DNA of 64,000 nucleotides from Paenibacillus harenae DSM 16969 (lineage in GTDB: Bacteria > Bacillota > Bacilli > Paenibacillales > Paenibacillaceae). Shown here one piece after another: positions 7,903 to 16,760 of the stretch. The notes beneath the pieces were generated by a model. It was given only the letters and a program-made list of their open reading frames with translations, was not told the origin of the DNA and did not search any database. Position 1 is the first letter of the stretch. Each line of letters opens with the position of its first letter. The translations under genes and the position numbers were made by a program. The stretch is from NCBI RefSeq assembly GCF_000422465.1, contig NZ_KE383844.1, positions 681,070-745,069 on the forward strand, read 5' to 3'.

Positions 7903-9630
7903 ATGACAACAGCATTGAAAGGCATAGGAGCATCGCCCGGCATTGCCATTGCGCGCGTTTTCTCCCTCTCATCCGAGCGTTATATTCCCGTTCGGACGAC
8001 GGTTACCGATACTCAGCAGGAGGTCGCGCGGTTTCGTGAAGCCGTCGCCGTCGCCCGCAAGGAAATCGAGGCTATCCGTATTTCTGCGGAAGAAAAGCTC
8101 GGTGCGGAGAAAGCGGAGATTTTCGAAGGTCACCTGATGCTGCTGGAGGACCCTGATCTCATTGATGCCATAATAGAGAAAATCGGGATCGAATCCGTTT
8201 GCGCGGAATTCGCGCTTTATGAAGTATCGCAGTCGTTTATTGAGCTGCTGCAATCGATGGAGGATGAGCTGCTGCGCGGACGCGCGGTCGATATCGAGGA
8301 CGTCTCCGGCCGCGTCATGAGCCGTCTGCGCGGCGTTCCGCATATGGATCTCGCCAACCTGACGGAGGAATGCGTCATTATCGCGAGGGATTTGACGCCG
8401 TCGGATACGGCGCAGCTTAATCTCCATGTCGTCCGCGGCTTTATTACCGAGGTGGGCAGCCGTACTTCCCATTCCGCGATTATGGCCCGCTCGCTGGAGA
8501 TTCCGGCAATCGTGGGAGCCGGCGCATTGGTGCGCGACATCCCGGAGCATGCGATGGTGGTGGTCGACGCGAATGAAGGAATCGTGCTAGTGAATCCGGC
8601 AGCGGATGAACTGGCAGCTTATCAGGAGAAGAAACGTAAGGATGACGTCCGAAGGAGTGAGCTTGCGAAGCTGAAGGATCAGCCGAGCCTTTCGGCGGAC
8701 GGCAAGCGGGTTGAGCTGGCCGCCAATATCGGAAAGCTCGAGGATATTCAGCGTGCGATCGATAACGGCGCCGAAGGGATCGGACTGTTCCGCACGGAGT
8801 TTCTCTATATGGGCCGCAGCTCGCTTCCGACGGAAGAGGAGCAGTTCACCAGCTATAAGTACGCGCTTGAGAAAATGAACCCGAAGCCGGTCGTCATCCG
8901 CACGCTCGATATCGGCGGCGACAAGGAGCTCCCTTATATGGAGCTGCCGAAGGAAACGAATCCGTTCCTCGGTCAGCGCGCCTTGCGCTTATGTTTGGAC
9001 CGGCAAGATCTGTTCCGCACGCAGCTGCGGGCGCTGCTGCGCGCCAGCACCTACGGGAATTTGAAAATCATGTTCCCGATGATCGCGGTGCTCGAGGAGC
9101 TAGTGGAAGCGAAGAAGCTGCTGGAGGAGGAGCAGCAGAAGCTTCTGGCCGAAGGCGTAGCGGTGTCGGAAGCGATTGAAGTCGGCATGATGGTTGAGAT
9201 TCCGGCCGCCGCGGTGTCCGCCGATCTGTTCGCACCCGAGGTAGACTTCTTCAGCATTGGGACAAATGATTTGATCCAATACACGATGGCGGCCGACCGC
9301 ATGAACGAAACCGTTGCCTATCTGTATCAGCCATGGCACCCTTCCCTGCTTCGTCTCATCCGCATGGTTATCACGGCTGCCGAAAAGGAAGGCAAATGGG
9401 TCGGCATGTGCGGCGAGATGGCGGGCGAACAAGCAGCGATCCCATTATTGCTGGGACTCGGCCTGCATGAATTCAGCATGAGCGCCGGCTCGATTCTTTC
9501 CGCGCGGGAGCTGATCGGCCAGCTGAACCAGGCGGAATGGGCCGCACACGCGGAACAAGCGCTGACGATGCGCAGCACGCAGGAAATTACGCAATTTGTT
9601 GAATTTATAAGAAATGGAGTGACCAAATAA
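7903..9630 (+). CDS. PTS Enzyme I (phosphoenolpyruvate-protein phosphotransferase), mtl-linked
   Basis: A 575-residue Enzyme I that transfers phosphate from PEP to HPr. ATG 7903 is chosen over the longer frame from 7813 because AAAGGAA lies just upstream and homologues begin at the TTALKGIGASPGIA segment. Active-site His190 lies in SRTSHSAIMARS; PEP-binding features include GLFRTEFLYM, GTNDLIQY and CGEMAG. The general ptsHI operon is usually elsewhere, so this may be a second, mannitol-dedicated Enzyme I; that cannot be settled from one window. Its stop codon overlaps the start of the HPr gene (TAATG). Confidence 0.94.
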   Translation: MTTALKGIGASPGIAIARVFSLSSERYIPVRTTVTDTQQEVARFREAVAVARKEIEAIRISAEEKLGAEKAEIFEGHLMLLEDPDLIDAIIEKIGIESVCAEFALYEVSQSFIELLQSMEDELLRGRAVDIEDVSGRVMSRLRGVPHMDLANLTEECVIIARDLTPSDTAQLNLHVVRGFITEVGSRTSHSAIMARSLEIPAIVGAGALVRDIPEHAMVVVDANEGIVLVNPAADELAAYQEKKRKDDVRRSELAKLKDQPSLSADGKRVELAANIGKLEDIQRAIDNGAEGIGLFRTEFLYMGRSSLPTEEEQFTSYKYALEKMNPKPVVIRTLDIGGDKELPYMELPKETNPFLGQRALRLCLDRQDLFRTQLRALLRASTYGNLKIMFPMIAVLEELVEAKKLLEEEQQKLLAEGVAVSEAIEVGMMVEIPAAAVSADLFAPEVDFFSIGTNDLIQYTMAADRMNETVAYLYQPWHPSLLRLIRMVITAAEKEGKWVGMCGEMAGEQAAIPLLLGLGLHEFSMSAGSILSARELIGQLNQAEWAAHAEQALTMRSTQEITQFVEFIRNGVTK

Positions 9631-9890
9631 TGGTTAGTCAAACTTTTACAATCGTTAATCCAACGGGCTTCCACGTCCGTCCGACCAAAACCTTCGTCCA
9701 AACCGCCAGCACCTTCCCTTGCAAGGTGAGCGTGATCAATAAAGGCAAGAAGGTCAACGGCAAAAGCTCCTTAAGCATGCTGACGCTGGGCATCGCCGCG
9801 AAAGAAGAAGTAACGCTCGAGATCGACGGCGAGCAGGAAGAACAAGCGCTCGAGACGCTGGGCAAGCTGCTGACGGAGATTCACGAGTAG
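9630..9890 (+). CDS. HPr-family phosphocarrier protein, mtl-linked
   Basis: An 86-residue HPr. Phosphorylatable His15 (GFHVRPT) and the regulatory-site Ser46 (NGKSSLS) are both at the classical positions. The usual HARPA motif reads HVRPT, and the region around Ser46 differs from the typical KSIMGVMSLG. This divergence suggests a specialised HPr serving the local Enzyme I. Retention of Ser46 means HPr kinase control, and hence CcpA co-repression, remains possible. Confidence 0.93.
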   Translation: MVSQTFTIVNPTGFHVRPTKTFVQTASTFPCKVSVINKGKKVNGKSSLSMLTLGIAAKEEVTLEIDGEQEEQALETLGKLLTEIHE

Positions 9891-10254
9891 GATTGGTTGG
9901 CGGGTTGGCGTGGTGCGGGGAACTTGGTTGAAGTCCGGAGAAGCTCGGTTGAGACTTGTATAATGATCGGATGTAACTTATTTGTGATTCGTGTGATGCT
10001 CGGTTGTAACTAGTTGAAGTTCGTGGATGTTATTGATGCTCTGTGAAACATAGTTGAGACTCGTGGATGTTCGCTGATATTCAGTTTTAACATAGTTGAG
10101 ACTCGGCTGGAGCTCCTGTGATGTTCGGCTAAAGCCCGGTCGATTAAAACTCGTGTGGCCTGCGGTTAACGGGAATTTCTCCCTCATTATTCTATTTTCA
10201 GCCTCAAGTGAAGTTTAGAGTTTTGAAAAAACCAATTTTAACTCCCTTACGCAA
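9891..10254 (+). repeat. Non-coding spacer with degenerate approximately 10-bp periodic repeats
   Basis: No credible gene is present. About 260 bases after the HPr gene are built of degenerate decamer-like units variously ending in CATCAC, CTCAAC or CATCCAC on the minus strand. A 17-base exact repeat AACATAGTTGAGACTCG occurs at 10047-10063 and 10089-10105. Short minus-strand frames across it do not look like protein. Confidence 0.6.
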
Positions 10255-10292
10255 AACGAGCCTTAGAAGCAATTCTAAAGGTTCGTTTTTTG
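10255..10292 (+). terminator. Rho-independent terminator, probable end of the mtl operon
   Basis: The stem ACGAGCCTTAGAA / TTCTAAAGGTTCGT (two small mismatches) has a GCAA loop followed by six T residues on the plus strand. It lies 365 bases past the HPr stop with no gene in between. Confidence 0.8.
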
Positions 10293-10353
10293 CATATTTT
10301 TTATTTCCCGTAAAGTAATGCCGACGCTGGTAAGCTTGGGAATAAGCGAATAA

Positions 10354-10899
10354 TCAAAACGTTCTCAAAATGTCATATTTGTTATCGTCGTTTTTAATAT
10401 AATAATCCATTGATTCAGTAGTCAAAATAATTTGGTCACCCGTGTCAATCTTATAAAATGTTTTTACAATTGTTGTATCTTTTTCCGTTATACTAACTTC
10501 ATTTTTCCCTAAAATACTCTTTCCTTGAAAATGAATTAATAATTCCTTTTTACTTTCCTTTTCATCGAGGCTCATTTCTATCATCTTGCTCATTTTAAAA
10601 TAATAGCTGCTAGCATCTTTATTTCTACCATAACTTCTTTCAACAACCAGCAAATATGGCTCTTCATTTTCCGATTGAATTAAATATCCGTATAGAAATG
10701 GAGATAGCACCTTGATAAGATTTGAATTAATATGACCGATCTTTTCAACGTTATCAGAATGAGTTAACATACGTATTGAATTTAGAGTAGGCTGAGGAGG
10801 TTTTTTAGTAAAATCATATATTAACCTACCACCAACAATTAAAAGTATGATTAAAACAATGATGAATATCCCTCTAAAATCTTTCAATCTAATGCTCAC
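10354..10899 (-). CDS. Hypothetical membrane-anchored protein
   Basis: 181 residues with one N-terminal membrane helix (GIFIIVLIILLIVGGRLIYDF) and a charged extracytoplasmic domain of mixed beta character. No family was recognised. The gene is clearly AT-richer than the flanking mtl operon, with many AAA/TTA/ATT codons, which suggests horizontal acquisition or a lineage-specific origin. It lies in the same orientation as the stalk-domain protein upstream. Confidence 0.6.
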   Translation of the reverse strand: MSIRLKDFRGIFIIVLIILLIVGGRLIYDFTKKPPQPTLNSIRMLTHSDNVEKIGHINSNLIKVLSPFLYGYLIQSENEEPYLLVVERSYGRNKDASSYYFKMSKMIEMSLDEKESKKELLIHFQGKSILGKNEVSITEKDTTIVKTFYKIDTGDQIILTTESMDYYIKNDDNKYDILRTF

Positions 10900-11043
10900 T
10901 CCGCTCGACCACCTCTAGTTTTTCTTAATAGCCGTATTGTAGGGGGTATTCCCTAGTGTAGGAATATACTTAAAGGCATCAGTTGAAGTAGCAGCCCGAT
11001 GATCATTCACACGAATAAAGCTTGTGGTTCCTGTAGTTTTTTA

Positions 11044-11886
11044 TTAAAGTATTTTACTTATATTATAAAATCTAATAAAGGCATATTGCGGATAATCTAC
11101 TTGAAGCTGTTTTTGATCCAATCTGCCCACGGGAAGATAATACTCGTAAGTTTCATTAGAATCTATTTTTGTAATTAACCTTAGGTCAGATCTATCACTA
11201 TTCGTTTCTCCTTTTGTACCCTCGTCAATTACGTTCGAGTTATTGACCAGTACTAATAAGTGGTCTTGAAGCTCTCCTTTTTGATATACGTGTTCAGAAT
11301 CATTATAGATTTTTATTTTTAATGATTCATATCCATCATTTTCGCCATATGAAATATTCAAAGGGATAATATTTGTATTAAATTGATAATCTACACGTTG
11401 CTCATTATTCATTCTCTCTAAGGGTCCCGTTAGAAAAAATTTCTCATAATTCATTGATACTACTTTATTTTTCGAATCCCAATTTATAGGGATTTCTAAG
11501 CCTTCTGCTACCCATTTTGCCGGTATCATTATAGTTCCATTTTTGTTTGCAATAGACGTATCTAATTTTACATTTTTCCCGTTAATTATAGCCTCCTTCT
11601 TGTTAAGAGCAGCTATAATAGATAATTCTGATGATTTGAAAGTAACTGTTTTGGTACTATTATTCCATTCAATTTCTCCATCGAGAACATCCGAGAAAAC
11701 TCTCAATGGAACTAATGTTCTATTATTTGTATCAATATATGGCATTGTTCCTTTTGAATAGATTAGAAATGCACCATTAAGTTTTAATTTTAAGGCATTA
11801 TTTTGCAGTGATTCTGCTGAAGTACTCGTCAAAGGGACTAATAAACATAAGAACGCAAAAAAAGTCATTAAAATGTTTTTTTTCAT
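11044..11886 (-). CDS. Secreted protein with copper amine oxidase N-terminal-like (stalk) domain
   Basis: 280 residues from ATG 11886, chosen because CGGAGGT lies about ten bases upstream. A signal peptide (residues 1 to about 24, ending STSAES) is followed by a domain with DTNNRTLVPLRVFSDVLDGEIEWN and MIPAKWVAEGLEIPINWDSKN. These are the hallmark repeats of the copper amine oxidase N-like domain (PF07833) common in Paenibacillaceae surface proteins. The C-terminal 130 residues are unassigned. It is probably exported and cell-wall associated, with no sign of oxidase activity. The gene is AT-rich like its neighbours. Confidence 0.8.
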   Translation of the reverse strand: MKKNILMTFFAFLCLLVPLTSTSAESLQNNALKLKLNGAFLIYSKGTMPYIDTNNRTLVPLRVFSDVLDGEIEWNNSTKTVTFKSSELSIIAALNKKEAIINGKNVKLDTSIANKNGTIMIPAKWVAEGLEIPINWDSKNKVVSMNYEKFFLTGPLERMNNEQRVDYQFNTNIIPLNISYGENDGYESLKIKIYNDSEHVYQKGELQDHLLVLVNNSNVIDEGTKGETNSDRSDLRLITKIDSNETYEYYLPVGRLDQKQLQVDYPQYAFIRFYNISKIL

Positions 11887-11923
11887 AAAAATACCTCCGT
11901 TTAATTTGATAATACCATAAGTA

Positions 11924-11965
11924 ATAAACAAATTCACTCGGGTTACCCCAAGTGAATTTGTTTAT
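11924..11965. repeat. Perfect 15-bp inverted repeat with palindromic loop
   Basis: ATAAACAAATTCACT pairs exactly with AGTGAATTTGTTTAT, and the loop itself contains GGGTTACCC. It lies 38 bases upstream of the stalk-domain gene start. It could be a leader hairpin, an operator or the end of a lost mobile element; no T-run identifies it as a terminator. Confidence 0.6.
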
Positions 11966-12293
11966 GAGCCTCTGCCAAAATCGCGAATGCCTTGATACAC
12001 AAAGAGAATGTCAACTCGCATATTCGTTCGTTTGGGCGTGTTTCAGACGATTTTTTTATACTTGCCGGATAGGGTTATAAGTGGTGATCATATCCAATTG
12101 GAACGTCGATGGAGGATCGCTTTTTCCGTGCAAAAAAATACCATGATGCCGTCTCCTCTGATAAAATAGAAGAAGGAAAATCTAAAAATATCCATTAACC
12201 TCTCTTGTTTACGCTTTTAACCCATTAAAAATCACATAGGTATCTTTTTACCATTTTACACAAGTCTGGAAACTTAAAATTAGGAGATTAGAG
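11966..12293. other. Gene-free AT-rich spacer
   Basis: About 330 bases between the stalk-domain gene and the DUF1963-like gene. Short frames on both strands are interrupted. No promoter strong enough to name, no RNA and no clear repeat was seen; decayed coding DNA is possible. Confidence 0.5.
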
Positions 12294-13100
12294 ATGAAAG
12301 ATTTTAATATGTTACTTCGAAATGAAGGGCTGGATAGGTTTGAAACAGAATTATCTGCAGTTGTAAGACCGGCAATTCGAATTCAAACAAATGAGATAAG
12401 GGAAGAAGCTATTCCAGTTGGAGCATCGAAGATCGGAGGAAGACCTGATTTACCAAAAGGAATATCCTGGCCATACTTTTCGGTAAGTATGCCTTATTCG
12501 TTCATCGGACAGATAAATATGGCTGATATTGAAGAAACTAAGAGGTATCTACTTCCAAAAACGGGGATGTTATATTTTTTTTTAACATCTGATAATTTGT
12601 TCAGTATGACGGGAGACTATTATAATGAACAAAATGCTAGAGTGTTTTATGTGAATGAGGCGATTGATCTGGAGAGGGCTGATTTCCCACATAACCTAAA
12701 TCCCAATTGGATATATAAAGCTTGTGAAATCAAGTATTGTTACGAACCTAATATGCCGCCTGCTGAATACTCTGTTGTTAAAAGTCTTGGAATCAGCCTG
12801 GAAGCTAAGGAGCTTTTTAAAAAATACTGTAATTTTTCTGAGGCATTTCTTGAAAAACACAACTTCACTGCTAATTTTATAACTAAACTTATGGGCTATC
12901 CCGACCAAATACAAGGCGACCTACAGATACAGTGCGATGATAAGTTTCCTCTCGACTGGATATTACTTTTTCAGGTGGATTCAGACTATGAAAAAACTCA
13001 CATGATGTGGGGCGATTATGGGAGGTTGTATTTCATGATTAAACAGCAGGACTTAATCGAAGGTTTTTTTGAAAACTGCTTTGTAATTTACCAATGTTAA
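12294..13100 (+). CDS. YwqG-like DUF1963 family protein
   Basis: 268 residues matching the YwqG/DUF1963 pattern: an early IGGRPDLPKGISWP motif, FIGQINMADI, a MLYFFL segment, and late LLFQVDSD and WGDYGRLYFMI strands. Bacillus YwqG belongs to a toxin/immunity neighbourhood, but the biochemical role of the family is unknown. Here it stands alone in AT-rich DNA just upstream of a transposase remnant. AGGAGATTAGAG precedes ATG 12294. Family assignment is good; function is unknown. Confidence 0.85.
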   Translation: MKDFNMLLRNEGLDRFETELSAVVRPAIRIQTNEIREEAIPVGASKIGGRPDLPKGISWPYFSVSMPYSFIGQINMADIEETKRYLLPKTGMLYFFLTSDNLFSMTGDYYNEQNARVFYVNEAIDLERADFPHNLNPNWIYKACEIKYCYEPNMPPAEYSVVKSLGISLEAKELFKKYCNFSEAFLEKHNFTANFITKLMGYPDQIQGDLQIQCDDKFPLDWILLFQVDSDYEKTHMMWGDYGRLYFMIKQQDLIEGFFENCFVIYQC

Positions 13101-13110
13101 TTAATTTTCT

Positions 13111-13581
13111 ATGCCGAAGGCTCAAGAGATAAAGCAGCAGCTACTACAGCGAATGATGCCGCCGAACAATGAATCCATAAGCAAGATTTCAAAGGATAGC
13201 GGAATATCGGAAACAGCGCTATATAAATGGAGAAAGGAAATTACTCGTGACGCCAGGCGTCAATCACAGGCCAATAAGCTTAGCGTGTCGGAACAGCAAA
13301 AAAATAATGAAGTCATTAACAACCGGAATTCCAATGCTTACAACCCCCATCAGATTGTTCCCAGGCTAGCGGATCTAAACCTGTCTAGCATCGGAGTCTG
13401 CCTTCTATCGCGTTATGCATCTTATCCTGGCAGTCCGATGAAGGGGTCGACCTTACTATATAAGTTGAACCAGAGAATTGCGCGACTCGAGTGGAGAGAT
13501 ATGGCTAACACATGCCACTTGATTCGTTTAACGGCCGCCACATACGTTATTTGTGCAATATCGGCCATTTTAAAAATGTAA
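13111..13581 (+). pseudogene. IS3-type transposase remnant (orfA/orfB deletion fusion)
   Basis: Residues 1-43 read as the orfA HTH of a Paenibacillus IS3-group element (SISKISKDSGISETALYKWRKE). The next part (SQANKLSVSEQQ...NPHQIVPRLAD) resembles the start of orfB, where NKLS and PQQIVPxLAD motifs are typical. The orfA C terminus, most of orfB and the DDE catalytic core are missing. The last 18 or so codons are derived from a non-coding repeat (13529 onward). It is an internally deleted relic, not a working transposase. Confidence 0.75.
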
Positions 13582-13711
13582 CGGAGCTGACAGACGCTAT
13601 TTCCCGATTTCAGCTCATTTTCGGGCTGAAAATCTTCGGATAAGGCCTGTAGCAGCCGTTACAATTTTGAAACGTGCTTTTTTAGCAAATAAGGGCTCAG
13701 ACAACCGTTAG
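13529..13711. repeat. Tandem array of TAACGG/CCGTTA-bounded non-coding units
   Basis: TAACGG occurs at 13529 and 13579 and its inverse CCGTTA at 13656 and 13705, delimiting three adjoining units of about 50-80 bases. The middle unit holds the hairpin TTTCAGC / GCTGAAA. The array invades the 3-prime end of the IS3 remnant frame. It resembles small dispersed intergenic repeats seen in Paenibacillus-type genomes; that likeness is from memory, not a search. Confidence 0.55.
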
Positions 13712-13830
13712 AGTGAGAATGATTAAAATCATTCCTCATTCTGCCTGGTGTACGGCAATTCATTTGTTCAACTTATATAGAAGCCGGTTTGTCAGTTATT
13801 AGTTTTTAGATTTGTTAGCAGCGGCTGCGT

Positions 13831-16152
13831 TTAATTTGCCGATACTGAAGCAATCCCTTTGTCTTCGTTATCCTTTGCCTTACGGTGTGAAAAAGTAAAG
13901 TAGGTTAACGAAAGCGCCCCGAACAGTACCGCATTTCCCGCGAGTGTCAGCATATAGCCGCCGATGGAGCTGAAATCCCCGCTGGAGATGATGTCTCTTA
14001 GACCGGCAATGGAATAAGTCATCGGCAGGTATGGCGAGACGCTTTGCAGCCAGCCAGGCAAAAGTTCGATCGGGAACGTACCCGCGGAGCTTGTAAGCTG
14101 GAAGATCAGAAGAATGACCGCGATGAATCTTCCCGGATTTCCCATCGTTGCAACCAGAAACTGAATAATCATCATAAAGGTGATGCTGATTAAGATCGTA
14201 AACGCCATAAATAACCCTAGGCTTTGCACCTCAAGCTTCAGTATAAAGAGGAGCGCCGCATCCGCGATCAACGCTTGAATCGTACCAATGAGCGCCAGCG
14301 TGAGCGCCTTGCTCCAGAACCAGCTCCAGCCATTGGCCGGACGGCCTGCAGGCTCTCGAACCGAATAAATAATCGTCAGCAGCATCGCCCCAACGTAGAG
14401 GCCGAGTGAAAGGAAGTACGGCGCAAGCCCCGTGCCGTAGTTCACGACCTCTGTCACCTTCTCCACATCCAGCTTAATCGGATCGGCGAACATATCGACT
14501 TGCGTATCCGTCAGATTCAAGCCGGCGGTTTGAGCCGACGCTTCTCCGAGCTTGCTCGAAAGCTCCTGGGAACCGTCTTCCAGCTTCAGCAGCCCGGAAG
14601 CCACTTCATGAGCGCCGTCTTCAAGCTCCATCGAACCGTTAACGAACGGCGCAACGTTTGTGGCCAGCTTAGACAGCCCTGCCGACAGCCGGCCCGCACC
14701 GGCATTTATTTGCTGAGCGCCTGTCGACAGCTCCGCTCCGCCTGCGCTTGCCTCGGATAGCTTGGCGCCGAATTGCTCCATGCCGGCTGTGAAATCCGCC
14801 GCTCCGGCAACCAATTGTTCGCCGCCTGCCCCAATCTTCTCCGCACCTTCCGCCGCTTCCCGCAGCTTCGCATCGAAAGCGGATAAGCCGCCGGACACCT
14901 TCGTCAGTCCGCCGTTTAATTGTGCGGCTCCGCCGCTCAGCTTCGCCTGCCCTGCGGCCGATTGCTCCAGACCCGCAGCCAGCTCCCGGCTCGCCTTCAA
15001 CATATTGGCGAAGCTATCGCTCTGGGCCAGCTGCGGATTTGCCTCCGCAAGCTGCGCCAGCCCATTCGCAAGCTGCGCCGCGCCCTGCTTCAGCTGCTCT
15101 TCGCCCGCAGCCGACTGCTCAAGCCCGGCAGCCAGCTCGCCCGCTGCTTGCTGCGCATCCCCGGCGCCTTGCGCCAGCTCGCCGCTCGCTCCGGCGAGCT
15201 GCCCCAAGCCTTCGCCGAGCTCCGCCGCTCCGGCGCCAAGCTCACCCGCGCCGCCGCCGAGCGATGCGGCTCCCGCGGCAAGCTGCTGCTGCACGTCCTG
15301 CAGCTGCGCCAGGCCGCTTGCGAGCGAGGACGCGCCGCCTGCGAGATCGGCGCTGCCAGCTGCAAGCTCGCGGCCGCCGCCGTTCAGCTCGGCGGCCCCT
15401 GCCTGCAGCGTCAGCGAACCGCTGGCGAGCTTGGCCAAATTATCCGCGATGAGCTCCGCTCCATCCTGCGCCTTCAATGCGCCGTCGGCCAGCTCGCCGG
15501 CGCCGTCGCTTGCTTTTCCGATGCCGTCCGCAAGCTCCTCCATCTGCTCAAAAACAGTCCGCGTATAAGCCGCGGTAACCTCCTTATTCAACTCCGCCTT
15601 CATCGTATCGACCGCTTTGCTGCCGATCTGCGAAGCCAGGAAGTTGTAGCTTTCGTTAGCCAGATAAGTCAGCTGCGCGGGAGACGGCTTATCCGACGTC
15701 AGCGTCGTTGTCTTCTCGGAGAAGTCCGCCGGAATCTCAATCGCCATGTAATAACGGTGATCGGTTAATCCGGATTCCGCCTCCTCCTTATTCACGAAGT
15801 GCCACTCAAATTCCTCATTTTCCTTTAACTGTTCCTCAAAATCGTCGCCGATATGCATCATTTCTTCATTATAAAGGTAACCCTTGTCCGCATTGACGAC
15901 CGCGACCGGCATTTTGTTCAAATGACCGTACGGGTCCCAGAAGGCACCGAGAAACATCGAGGAATACATGACCGGAATCAGCAGCACCCCGATAACCGAT
16001 ATGAGCAGCATTTTGTTGCGGGCGATCCCGGACAATTCTGCTCCGAACTGTTTGAATCCTTTAAATTTCAAATTGTCCACTCTCCATTTTAACGAATTGA
16101 CCGAATTTGTCATTTGGTCATTTAATAGCGTAAAAAAAGGCAGCAGGCTCAT
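13831..16152 (-). CDS. yhgE: YhgE/Pip-family membrane protein
   Basis: 773 residues. One N-terminal membrane helix (about 48-70, MLLISVIGVLLIPVMYSSMF) leads to a conserved extracellular region (FWDPYGHLNKMPVAVVNADKG). A very long Ala/Gly/Leu-rich coiled-coil follows (about 215-530), with repeated ELAxGxxQLxxG heptad-like units. An ABC-2-type block of about five helices closes the protein. Family members include Bacillus YhgE and lactococcal phage infection protein Pip; they are probably surface export or receptor proteins. The ATG overlaps the stop of the TetR gene (ATGA), so both are co-expressed, mirroring the Bacillus yhgD-yhgE pair. Confidence 0.88.
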   Translation of the reverse strand: MSLLPFFTLLNDQMTNSVNSLKWRVDNLKFKGFKQFGAELSGIARNKMLLISVIGVLLIPVMYSSMFLGAFWDPYGHLNKMPVAVVNADKGYLYNEEMMHIGDDFEEQLKENEEFEWHFVNKEEAESGLTDHRYYMAIEIPADFSEKTTTLTSDKPSPAQLTYLANESYNFLASQIGSKAVDTMKAELNKEVTAAYTRTVFEQMEELADGIGKASDGAGELADGALKAQDGAELIADNLAKLASGSLTLQAGAAELNGGGRELAAGSADLAGGASSLASGLAQLQDVQQQLAAGAASLGGGAGELGAGAAELGEGLGQLAGASGELAQGAGDAQQAAGELAAGLEQSAAGEEQLKQGAAQLANGLAQLAEANPQLAQSDSFANMLKASRELAAGLEQSAAGQAKLSGGAAQLNGGLTKVSGGLSAFDAKLREAAEGAEKIGAGGEQLVAGAADFTAGMEQFGAKLSEASAGGAELSTGAQQINAGAGRLSAGLSKLATNVAPFVNGSMELEDGAHEVASGLLKLEDGSQELSSKLGEASAQTAGLNLTDTQVDMFADPIKLDVEKVTEVVNYGTGLAPYFLSLGLYVGAMLLTIIYSVREPAGRPANGWSWFWSKALTLALIGTIQALIADAALLFILKLEVQSLGLFMAFTILISITFMMIIQFLVATMGNPGRFIAVILLIFQLTSSAGTFPIELLPGWLQSVSPYLPMTYSIAGLRDIISSGDFSSIGGYMLTLAGNAVLFGALSLTYFTFSHRKAKDNEDKGIASVSAN

Positions 16153-16736
16153 TCCTGTTCCTGTGCCGGAGCCAATCCTTCTTGTATATATAATCGCAGC
16201 TGCTCGGCAACTTGCTGCTTGCCCAGCGGTTCATGCGTTTTTGTCCATTCCACGGTGAGTGCCATATAGAGCTTCAGCATGACGAATGCAGTCATTTCCG
16301 GGTTGCACGGCTTCAATTCGCCCTTGTCGATGGCCGCTTCCAATTGCTGCCGAATGTAGCCGACAACCGCCTTCTCGATTTGCAGCATACCCTCTTGCGC
16401 CATCGGCGTGCCGATCTCGCGGACCTCCTGCGACAGCTTCAGCGCCAGCTCATGCTCCTCGCGGAATTCCAGCAGCTGCTCCAGCGCATCGTACAAATTT
16501 TCGAAAAATCGCCGATTCGGATCAACGACCCGCTCCGCGACCTGCTTCATTTCAAGGATAAGCCGCTGCATGATTTCATGGAAAAGCTCTTCCTTATTCG
16601 TAAAAAAGGTATAAATCGTCCCTTTTCCCACATTTGCGATCCGGGCTACCTGATCCATCGTTGTCGCTTTGTAACCAAACATCGCAAACGACTTCGCCGC
16701 CGCATCGACGACCTGCTTCCGCCGGTCAATCGCCAC
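16149..16736 (-). CDS. TetR-family regulator of the yhgE operon (YhgD-like)
   Basis: 195 residues starting at GTG 16736, chosen because AAAGGAGG lies eight bases upstream; the longer frame from 16868 runs through the operator. The N-terminal HTH is typical (AAAKSFAMFGYKATTMDQVARIANVGKGTIYTFFTNKEELF). The C-terminal ligand domain is less conserved. It probably represses its own operon through the palindrome at 16761-16789, releasing expression of the YhgE protein when a ligand binds. Confidence 0.9.
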   Translation of the reverse strand: MAIDRRKQVVDAAAKSFAMFGYKATTMDQVARIANVGKGTIYTFFTNKEELFHEIMQRLILEMKQVAERVVDPNRRFFENLYDALEQLLEFREEHELALKLSQEVREIGTPMAQEGMLQIEKAVVGYIRQQLEAAIDKGELKPCNPEMTAFVMLKLYMALTVEWTKTHEPLGKQQVAEQLRLYIQEGLAPAQEQE

Positions 16737-16760
16737 CGCTGTCGCCTCCTTTCTTTCTAA

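Noticed and set aside
13711-13740. Fur-box-like inverted repeat GAATGAT / ATCATTC
   Set aside because: The half-sites have three extra central bases compared with a Fur box and no iron-related gene follows.
14762-15768. Long plus-strand frames opposite yhgE
   Set aside because: They are mirror frames of the GC-rich Ala/Gly coiled-coil repeat of yhgE; composition is Ala/Pro/Ser/Cys or Arg-rich and no initiation site fits.
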